DNA of 5,959 bases, taken from contig JABJQI010000015.1 of NCBI GenBank assembly GCA_018663485.1, positions 1 through 5,959 of the forward strand. Direction: 5' to 3'. Within the stretch, counting starts at the first letter, position 1; every line of letters starts with the position of its first letter. Below, one piece after another: positions 1-3,997 of the stretch. Below the pieces are notes generated by a model. That model saw nothing but the letters and a program-made list of their open reading frames with translations. It made no database searches and was not told the origin of the DNA. Origin of the DNA: Opitutia bacterium (GTDB lineage: Bacteria > Verrucomicrobiota > Verrucomicrobiia > Opitutales > Coraliomargaritaceae). Both the position numbers and the translations under genes were made by a program.

Positions 1-1
1 G

Positions 2-553
2 GCACTGATTTCGATTGATACCTCAAAAAGCGAAGTGGCAGCCGCTGCGCTGCTCGCCGGCGCAGATATTGTCAACGATGTCTGGGGCGCACAGCGCGAT
101 CCGCAGATGGCTGCAGTGATTGGGCAATACGGTGCGGCTTGTATTTTGATGCATAACCGCCCTGCCGAGGAGGCGGGCGTCGGCGACGTAATTGAGGCGA
201 TTCGGGTGTTTTTTGAAAAGTCAATTGCGCGGGTCCGAGCCGAAGGTGTCAGGGAGGATTCGATCCTGCTCGATCCGGGGCTGGGCTTCGGCAAGAGCTA
301 TGCAGAGAATTGGGAGATCATGCGTCGTTTACCTGAACTGGTTGAGCTCGGTTATCCACTGCTGCTGGGAGCCTCGCGGAAATCGATGATTGCGAAGCTG
401 CTGGAGTTGGAGGACCCCAAGGCGCGCCTGAGTGGCAGCTTGGCAACTACGGCATTGGCAATTCAGGCAGGAGTTGATTTTATCCGGGTGCATGACGTTC
501 GCGAAAACCGCGAATGCGCTCAAGTGATGGACCATTGTTTACGCTATGAATAA
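2..553 (+). CDS. folP: Dihydropteroate synthase, 5'-truncated by window edge
   Basis: Cytoplasmic enzyme joining 6-hydroxymethyl-dihydropterin pyrophosphate to p-aminobenzoate to give dihydropteroate, the committed folate step. The frame is open from base 2 to TAA at 551-553 (183 residues visible). About 90 N-terminal residues, including the usual ILNVTPDSFSDG motif, lie upstream of the window. Numbering from the first visible codon, the sequence shows SIDTSKSEV with the pterin-site Asp at 6, the VNDV Asn at 25, DPGLGFGK at 91-98, GASRKSM with Arg126-Lys127, and RVHDV with Arg162 and His164. The D6-to-N25 distance equals that of E. coli D96-N115. A GTG at base 35 lies inside the conserved domain and is not the real start. 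The 3' end overlaps folB by 8 bp, implying translational coupling. The family assignment is secure. Confidence 0.96.
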   Translation, partial: ALISIDTSKSEVAAAALLAGADIVNDVWGAQRDPQMAAVIGQYGAACILMHNRPAEEAGVGDVIEAIRVFFEKSIARVRAEGVREDSILLDPGLGFGKSYAENWEIMRRLPELVELGYPLLLGASRKSMIAKLLELEDPKARLSGSLATTALAIQAGVDFIRVHDVRENRECAQVMDHCLRYE

Positions 554-911
554 GACGAAAATCGAATTAAAGGGCTTAGCATTTTTTGCCCGTCACGGTG
601 TGCTGAAAGAAGAGGCTCAGCTCGGGCAGCGCTTCAAAGTTGATGTATTGCTGACCTTGGTCGATGGCTTGGAATTTGAAGAAGATACGCCGGAGCAAAC
701 GGTGAACTACGTCGACGTCTATGCGGCAGTGCAGGAGGTCTTTGTGGGCTTTCGCTTTAATCTGATTGAACGTGCGGCAGAAGTGATCGCTACGGAGATT
801 TTGGAACGCTTCGACAAGGCCGTGGAAGTCACTGTGAAGGTGGAGAAACCTGCAGTGCCGGTGGATTGCATCTGTGATTATTTCGCTGCGGAGGTCACGC
901 GATGCCGCTAA
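546..911 (+). CDS. folB: Dihydroneopterin aldolase
   Basis: Converts 7,8-dihydroneopterin to 6-hydroxymethyl-7,8-dihydropterin and glycolaldehyde, supplying the FolK substrate. The 121-residue product has the normal family length. Visible family motifs are ARHGVLKEEAQLGQRF at 15-30 (conserved Glu at 22 or 23, then LGQRF), VNYVDVY at 53-59, LIERAAEVIA at 73-82 with the pterin-binding Glu75, and VEKPAVPV at 99-106 with the catalytic-type Lys101. The start ATG lies inside the last codons of folP (8-bp overlap) and no strong Shine-Dalgarno precedes it, so translation probably depends on ribosomes finishing folP. The 3' end overlaps folK by 10 bp. The FolX/DHNTP-epimerase subfamily is a remote alternative; placement between folP and folK favours FolB. 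Confidence 0.95.
   Translation: MNKTKIELKGLAFFARHGVLKEEAQLGQRFKVDVLLTLVDGLEFEEDTPEQTVNYVDVYAAVQEVFVGFRFNLIERAAEVIATEILERFDKAVEVTVKVEKPAVPVDCICDYFAAEVTRCR
890..894 (+). promoter_or_regulatory. Shine-Dalgarno for folK
   Basis: GGAGG sits 7 bases upstream of the ATG at 902, inside the end of folB. This supports the start at 902 over the in-frame ATG at 914, which is only four codons further in. Confidence 0.65.
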
Positions 912-1393
912 CGATGGCTTATCTCGCACTGGGCAGTAATCTCGGTGAGCGTTTGGAGCAGATGCGTTCGGCGTTGAAGCTGTTGGGTGCGGAGGGTGTT
1001 GTGATTGTTACGGCGAGTCCCGTATATCAAAATCGTGCGATTGGTATGGGCGATGCGGATCCTTTTTTAAATGCAGTGGTTGAGGTGCAGACGGAGCTAG
1101 GACCTGAAGCCTTGCTAGATGTCTGCCTTGCAGTGGAAAATAAATTAGGGCGCGTGCGCACGGGCGGTTGGTCGCCGCGGACGATTGATATTGATGTGCT
1201 GATATTCGGGCAAACTGATATCGATACTGAACGCTTGCAACTACCGCATCCGCGCATCGCGGAGCGTGACTTTGTGCTGCGCCCGTTGGCTGATATTGCA
1301 CCTGAGTTGCAACTGTTGGGGCAGCCGACCAAGACTCTACTGGATAAATTGGCGCTAGTCGAACTTGAGCGTGTTGAGGGTTCGTTGCGTTAA
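902..1393 (+). CDS. folK: 2-amino-4-hydroxy-6-hydroxymethyldihydropteridine pyrophosphokinase (HPPK)
   Basis: Transfers pyrophosphate from ATP to 6-hydroxymethyl-7,8-dihydropterin, making the pterin substrate used by FolP. The 163-residue product matches the family length. Motifs in order: ALGSNLGER at 9-17; FLNAVVEV at 55-62; ENKLGRVRTGGWSPRTIDIDVL at 79-100 (broken here as ENKLGRVR, then PRTIDIDVL), in which Asp96 and Asp98 correspond to the Mg-binding DxD pair; LPHPRIAERDFVLRPL at 114-129 with His116 and Arg122. It overlaps folB by 10 bp and has a good ribosome site (890-894). Together with folP and folB it forms a compact folate operon, so the pathway intermediates FolB to FolK to FolP are made by adjacent genes. 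Confidence is high. Confidence 0.96.
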   Translation: MPLTMAYLALGSNLGERLEQMRSALKLLGAEGVVIVTASPVYQNRAIGMGDADPFLNAVVEVQTELGPEALLDVCLAVENKLGRVRTGGWSPRTIDIDVLIFGQTDIDTERLQLPHPRIAERDFVLRPLADIAPELQLLGQPTKTLLDKLALVELERVEGSLR

Positions 1394-1407
1394 TACTTAC
1401 CTCTGTA

Positions 1408-1710
1408 ATGACGATGAAACCAAGTGTTGAGATTGAATATTGCCCGGGCTGTCGCTGGTTGTTGCGAGCAAGTTGGACGGCGCAGGAACTGTTAACGACG
1501 TTTGAAAGTGAACTCGGCGCAGTGACGCTGCGGCCTTCGGCGGAGGGCGGCACTTTTCGTGTGACGGTGGACGCCACTGTGGTGTGGAATCGTAAAGACC
1601 AAGGGCGCTTCCCTGAGATGAAAGAACTGAAGCAGCGCATTCGCGATGAGATCGCTCCCGAGCGTGACCTAGGTCATAGTGATGTCGGTGGGAAAACGAA
1701 GGATGACTAA
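1408..1710 (+). CDS. SelT/SelW/SelH (Rdx) family CxxC protein
   Basis: A 100-residue thioredoxin-like Rdx protein of the selenoprotein-W type. The N-terminus has EYCPGCRWLLRASW with the redox CxxC at Cys12 and Cys15, followed by AQELLTTFE, a GGTFRV strand, VVWNRKDQGRFPEMKELKQRIRD and a terminal DLGHSD motif. These are the usual landmarks of bacterial SelW-like proteins. Both active-site positions are ordinary Cys codons (TGC, TGT), so this is a cysteine form rather than a selenoprotein. The family is thought to act in thiol redox chemistry, but the substrate is unknown. The ATG at 1408 follows folK by 14 bp with no clear Shine-Dalgarno; ATG at 1414 is an equal candidate. The 3' end overlaps the following glycosylase gene, so the two are probably co-translated. 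Family is confident; role is not. Confidence 0.88.
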   Translation: MTMKPSVEIEYCPGCRWLLRASWTAQELLTTFESELGAVTLRPSAEGGTFRVTVDATVVWNRKDQGRFPEMKELKQRIRDEIAPERDLGHSDVGGKTKDD

Positions 1711-2431
1711 CTCGATCAGTGAGGCTGCGATCGCCGCGGCACTGAGGCTTTCGGCGGGCGTCGATGCACTGCAGTTTGCAGCGCCGACCACACATGTTTA
1801 TAACCCGCTGGACTACGCGTGGGCAGGGCATCGGAGTTATCTGAAGCAGCACGCCAGCTCGCCGAAGAAAGTAATTTTCATGGGGATGAACCCCGGGCCT
1901 TTTGGCATGGCGCAGACCGGCGTGCCGTTTGGCGAAGTTGCCCTGGTGCGCGACTGGGTGGGTGTGAATGAGGACATTAAGCAGCCGTTCAACGAACATC
2001 CAAAGCGTGTGATCGAGGGCTTCGCTTGTCAGCGTAGCGAGGTGAGCGGGCGGCGTCTGTGGGGTTTGTTCAGCGAACGCTTTGAATCCGCAGATGCGTT
2101 TTTTGCGGATCACTTTGTGGCAAATTATTGTCCGCTGGTGTTTATGGAAGCAAGCGGGCGCAATCGTACACCAGATAAGTTGCCCGCGTCTGAGGTAGCC
2201 GCGTTGTATTCACTGTGTGAGACACATTTGCGCGAGTTAGTTGCGGCGTTGCAACCCGAGTGGGTGATTGGCGTCGGCGCGTTCGCGGAAGGTCGTGCGA
2301 AGGTGGCCTTGAAAGATGTCGACGTGCAGGTCGGGCGTATTTTGCACCCGAGCCCTGCGAGTCCCGCCGCGAACCGCGGCTGGGGCGAGCAAGCGACTAA
2401 GCAGCTCGAAGCGTTGGGCGTGTGGCAATAA
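1703..2431 (+). CDS. SMUG1-like uracil-DNA glycosylase (UDG family 3)
   Basis: Base-excision repair enzyme removing uracil, and in this family often oxidised pyrimidines, from single- or double-stranded DNA. Numbering from the ATG at 1703 (242 residues): THVYNPLDYAW at 30-40; motif 1 GMNPGPFGMAQTGVPFGEV at 61-79, with Asn63 and Phe76 matching human SMUG1 Asn85 and the uracil-stacking Phe98; HPKR at 99-102; RSEVSGRRLWG at 111-121; NYCPL at 141-145, whose Asn141 matches the uracil-reading Asn163; SGRNRTPD at 151-158; and motif 2 HPSPASPAANRGW at 215-227 with His215 matching His239. All key residues are present, so it should be active. Starts at GTG 1679 and ATG 1682 are also open (AGGT at 1671-1674 lies 7 bases before 1682); 1703 is chosen because it gives the short N-terminal leader expected before THVYNPL and overlaps the Rdx stop by 8 bp. 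Confidence 0.94.
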   Translation: MTNSISEAAIAAALRLSAGVDALQFAAPTTHVYNPLDYAWAGHRSYLKQHASSPKKVIFMGMNPGPFGMAQTGVPFGEVALVRDWVGVNEDIKQPFNEHPKRVIEGFACQRSEVSGRRLWGLFSERFESADAFFADHFVANYCPLVFMEASGRNRTPDKLPASEVAALYSLCETHLRELVAALQPEWVIGVGAFAEGRAKVALKDVDVQVGRILHPSPASPAANRGWGEQATKQLEALGVWQ

Positions 2432-2463
2432 AAAAGGGTCATGCCCGGTTAGCGAGGAAGGTA

Positions 2464-2615
2464 AAGGAGGGAGGGCGACTCGCCCTCCTTTAAAGCAACA
2501 CAGGATGAATGTGGGCGACTCGCCCTCCTTTACAGCAACACCGGATGAATGTGGGCGACTCGCCCTCCTTTGCAGCAACACCGGATGAATGTGGGCGAGT
2601 CGCCCACACTCCTAT
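2464..2615 (+). repeat. Four-copy palindromic repeat array, 40-bp period
   Basis: Palindromes of 17 bp with core GGGCGA-N-TCGCCC are centred at 2479, 2519, 2559 and 2599, exactly 40 bp apart. Units start at 2471, 2511, 2551 and 2591. Copies 2 and 3 differ at one base; copy 1 differs from copy 2 at three. The 23-bp linkers have the form CTTTRAAGCAACACMGGATG-AAT, with the third linker carrying TGCAG. The first palindrome has GAGGG/CCCTC arms and the last GTGGG/CCCAC arms, while the two middle ones are hybrids (GTGGG/CCCTC). The central base is C in copies 1-3 and G in copy 4. The ends are AAGGAGG on the left and ACTCCTAT on the right. It begins 33 bp after the glycosylase stop, and the first hairpin, followed by TTT, may help end transcription. 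REP/BIME-like in style; no cognate transposase is visible. Confidence 0.9.
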
Positions 2616-2713
2616 CGCGGTCAATGGCTCACCCATCAGGGCCCCGTTGTTTCTCAGCTGCAACGGTCTGTCGTTTCAATCGAGACTGTCCGACTAATCG
2701 ACGTTGAACCAAT

Positions 2714-2741
2714 AAAAAGGGCGAACATTGCTGTCTGCCCT
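2714..2741 (-). terminator. Rho-independent terminator for minus-strand relic gene
   Basis: Read on the minus strand, AGGGC-A-GACA, loop GCAA, TGTT-C-GCCCT forms a 10-pair-position stem with one A-C mismatch and one G-U pair, followed directly by TTTTT. It starts 20 bases after the stop codon of the beta-barrel relic at 2762-2866, the normal place for that gene's terminator. Nothing else on the minus strand explains it. Confidence 0.6.
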
Positions 2742-2761
2742 GAAGTGAAAGTCGTGTGCCG

Positions 2762-2866
2762 CTAGAAACGGTAGCCTACTGAAAAGGCCACTGCTTGGCT
2801 GTCGAGATCGTAGTCGCCATGCACAGGTCGGAAGGTATTGCATCGTCCAAGGATGCCTAGGCGCTG
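2762..2866 (-). pseudogene. C-terminal relic of an outer-membrane beta-barrel protein
   Basis: On the minus strand the codons from 2866 down to the TAG at 2762-2764 read QRLGILGRC, NTFRPVHGDYDLD, SQAVAFSVGYRF and stop. The alternating polar/hydrophobic AVAFSVGYRF with terminal Phe is the hallmark of a last barrel strand and its BAM-recognition signal. An in-frame TAA at 2867-2869 lies immediately upstream, and the sequence beyond it does not look like a barrel, so only about 34 codons survive. The gene's own terminator seems preserved 20 bases downstream. The parent family (for example an OmpW-like or porin-like barrel) cannot be named from so short a piece. The similarity is by pattern only; a chance reading is possible but is made less likely by the terminator. 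Confidence 0.55.
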
Positions 2867-2869
2867 TTA

Positions 2870-3113
2870 GGGACAGTTCTGATCCACCGGCCACACAACA
2901 CGTCCTCTTTTCAGGGGTGGCCTAGTGTAAGAGCGCCTCGGATTGGCTTGGCGGTTCACTAGTCGTGGCAAGTGAGTTGGGCCAGGCCAGTCAGTTGACT
3001 GTCTCGGTCGTCCTCCGCGAACAACAGATGTAAGCGCCTCAGGCAGTGAATACGAAAAGAAGGGCAGATTCAAATTGTCAAATGGCAAGAAACGTTCCAA
3101 CATGCGCCACTTT
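2870..3113. other. Unrecognised intergenic stretch
   Basis: I recognise no gene here. A minus-strand frame is open from 3103 to 2867 (78 codons, ending VDQNCP) and is in the same phase as the beta-barrel relic, separated from it by a single TAA. Its Pro/Arg-rich composition has neither barrel-like alternation nor any motif I know, and it lacks a convincing ribosome site. It may be inserted or decayed sequence. The neighbouring stretch 2616-2713 holds only a short inverted repeat, CCGTTG/CAACGG, near 2643-2665. Confidence 0.4.
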
Positions 3114-3142
3114 TTGACAAACTCGTTCTGTCCAAATACTCT
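3114..3142 (+). promoter_or_regulatory. panD promoter (sigma-70 type)
   Basis: A perfect -35 hexamer TTGACA at 3114-3119 is followed after exactly 17 bp by TACTCT at 3137-3142. That -10 keeps the three most important consensus positions (T1, A2, T6). Transcription would start around 3149-3151, at the panD ATG itself, and no Shine-Dalgarno is present. This suggests a leaderless or nearly leaderless message. Confidence 0.6.
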
Positions 3143-3150
3143 AAATGATT

Positions 3151-3546
3151 ATGCAAGTCACGCTCCTCAAGTCTAAGCTGCTCCGCGCAGAAGTCACTGA
3201 CAGTGCCCTCCACTACGAGGGTAGTCTGGCGATCGACTCCGCATTGATGGAGCAAATCGGCCTTGTCGCCTACGAGAAGATTCTGGTTGCCAATATCGCC
3301 AACGGCGAGCGCTTCGAGACCTACGCAATCGAGGCTCCAAAAGGGTCGCATACCATTTCCCTCAACGGCGCAGCCGCGCATAAGGGTGAGCTTGGCGATT
3401 TATTAGTGATCATGTCGTTTGCCCAATTCGAAGCCGAAGAGGCCAAGGCCTGGAAGCCAAAAGTGCTGGTGCTCGCCGATGGCAACCAGCGGGTGGTGCG
3501 GGCGGATAATATTCTAGTCGCCGAAAACGCTTTTTACGACTGCTAG
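3151..3546 (+). CDS. panD: Aspartate 1-decarboxylase (pyruvoyl proenzyme)
   Basis: Cytoplasmic enzyme making beta-alanine from L-aspartate for pantothenate and coenzyme A synthesis. The proenzyme cleaves itself at Gly24-Ser25, and Ser25 becomes the pyruvoyl cofactor. With the start at 3151 (131 residues) the catalytic positions coincide with E. coli numbering: Lys9, the LHYEGS cleavage site with Ser25, Arg54, Thr57, Tyr58 and Asn72 (in NGAAAH). GDLLVIMSFAQF follows, then a C-terminal tail a few residues longer than in E. coli. The ATG at 3145 is also in frame and would add Met-Ile; 3151 is preferred for the alignment and because the predicted transcription start falls at 3149-3151. The gene stands alone with its own promoter and terminator; panB and panC are not in the window. 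Confidence 0.95.
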   Translation: MQVTLLKSKLLRAEVTDSALHYEGSLAIDSALMEQIGLVAYEKILVANIANGERFETYAIEAPKGSHTISLNGAAAHKGELGDLLVIMSFAQFEAEEAKAWKPKVLVLADGNQRVVRADNILVAENAFYDC

Positions 3547-3567
3547 TCGCTTGCAGATCGAATTCTT

Positions 3568-3596
3568 AAAAAGCCGGCCTGTTGGCCGGCTTTTTT
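3568..3596 (+). terminator. Rho-independent terminator after panD
   Basis: A perfect stem GCCGGCC (3573-3579) / GGCCGGC (3584-3590) with a TGTT loop is followed by six T and preceded by five A. The A/T flanks extend pairing to 12 bp, so it could also stop transcripts coming from the other strand. It begins 21 bases after the panD stop codon. Confidence 0.93.
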
Positions 3597-3614
3597 GTTG
3601 GTGATTGTCGACCG

Positions 3615-3666
3615 AGGACTTGCGGCGTGTCCTGCCAAGCTCAAGGAGCGTAGCGAGGGATTGGCA
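3615..3666. other. Two adjacent inverted repeats
   Basis: AGGAC (3615-3619) pairs with GTCCT (3629-3633) around a 9-base loop. TGCCAA (3633-3638) pairs with TTGGCA (3661-3666) around an imperfect interior containing GGAGCGTAGCGAGG. Neither has a T-tract, so they are not standard terminators. They may be another dispersed intergenic repeat or an RNA structure; no function can be assigned. Apart from these hairpins I see nothing in 3597-3696. Confidence 0.4.
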
Positions 3667-3696
3667 TCGCATTGCTGAGTAGGAAGCTGCCGAAAC

Positions 3697-3768
3697 ATAG
3701 GAGTGTGGGCGACTCGCCCACGTTGAGCCTCTGTGAATGCAAACGAGGGCGAGTCGCCCTCACTCCTT
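3697..3768 (-). repeat. Two-palindrome copy of the 40-bp-spaced repeat element
   Basis: The palindromes GTGGGCGACTCGCCCAC (3705-3721, centre C at 3713) and GAGGGCGAGTCGCCCTC (3745-3761, centre G at 3753) are 40 bp centre to centre, the same spacing as the array at 2464-2615. The outer flanks AGGAGTG (3699-3705) and CACTCCT (3761-3767) are inverted copies of each other. Read on the minus strand, the element matches the ends of the first array: 3697-3721 is a perfect inverted copy of 2591-2615 (25 bp), and 3745-3768 matches 2464-2487 at 23 of 24 positions. The linkers match at about 13 of 23. It is thus the basic form of the element, inserted in the opposite orientation. Confidence 0.88.
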
Positions 3769-3822
3769 AAAGTTTTGTCGCAAGCGTTGTGGACTGACTG
3801 TATTCCAAAAATAAATAGCTAT

Positions 3823-3837
3823 TGAGAATTGTTCTCA
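3823..3837. promoter_or_regulatory. Fur box 1 upstream of TonB-dependent receptor
   Basis: TGAGAATTGTTCTCA is a 6-3-6 palindrome matching the 7-1-7 Fur consensus TGATAATNATTATCA at 12 of 14 defined positions. It lies about 160 bp before the receptor start codon at 3998. Binding of Fe-loaded Fur here would repress or modulate the receptor gene. This is a motif match only. Confidence 0.65.
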
Positions 3838-3883
3838 TTAATCGGGAAGTTGGCCGGTAAGTCATTTATACGCATGGATTAAT

Positions 3884-3908
3884 GCCTATAAAATACCTGA
3901 ATATAGGC
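3884..3908. promoter_or_regulatory. Inverted repeat over putative -10 region
   Basis: GCCTATA (3884-3890) and TATAGGC (3902-3908) form a perfect 7-bp inverted repeat with an 11-base gap, placed between the two Fur-like boxes. TATAAA at 3887-3892 inside it is the best -10 candidate for the receptor gene, though I find no convincing -35 at 16-18 bp. It could be an operator for a second regulator or simply an AT-rich promoter palindrome. Confidence 0.35.
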
Positions 3909-3930
3909 TTAGTACCGCAGATTACATTAT

Positions 3931-3949
3931 GCGAATGATTCTCATTAAT
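3931..3949. promoter_or_regulatory. Fur box 2 upstream of TonB-dependent receptor
   Basis: GCGAATGATTCTCATTAAT matches the 19-bp Fur consensus GATAATGATAATCATTATC at 13 positions, including the AATGAT and TCATTA blocks. It ends 48 bp before the ATG at 3998. Because it covers an in-frame ATG at 3929, it argues that 3929 is in the control region and not the start of translation. Confidence 0.6.
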
Positions 3950-3997
3950 CATTTATGCTTGTCGCGCTGTTTTTTTGGGCAATATCTGCCCGAAGAT

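Noticed and set aside
1441..1455. Possible selenocysteine site in the SelW-like protein
   Set aside because: The active-site codons are TGC and TGT. No in-frame TGA occurs, so this is the cysteine form.
1008..2113. Long minus-strand frames of 210 and 238 codons opposite folK, the Rdx gene and the glycosylase
   Set aside because: They are antisense shadows of genes with clear family motifs. Their translations show no recognisable domain.
2430..2446. Terminator just after the glycosylase stop (GGGTCATGCCC beside an A-tract)
   Set aside because: The stem is only three base pairs, and the T-tract would serve the minus strand, where no gene ends at this point.
2464..2615. CRISPR array
   Set aside because: The period is 40 bp and the repeats are palindromic, but the 23-bp linkers are near-identical rather than unique, and there are no cas genes or leader. 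The same element occurs as a two-palindrome copy elsewhere in the window.
2316..2697. Open frames of 62-90 codons running through the repeat array on the plus strand
   Set aside because: They arise from the GC-rich repeats. The 40-bp unit is not a multiple of three, so each copy is read in a different frame. They overlap the glycosylase end and have no family similarity.
2790..2810. GCCACTG followed by a G-rich stretch, resembling the B12-box end of a cobalamin riboswitch
   Set aside because: It lies within the barrel relic on the opposite strand, over 1.1 kb from the receptor, and lacks the rest of the riboswitch core. No such motif is present in the receptor leader.
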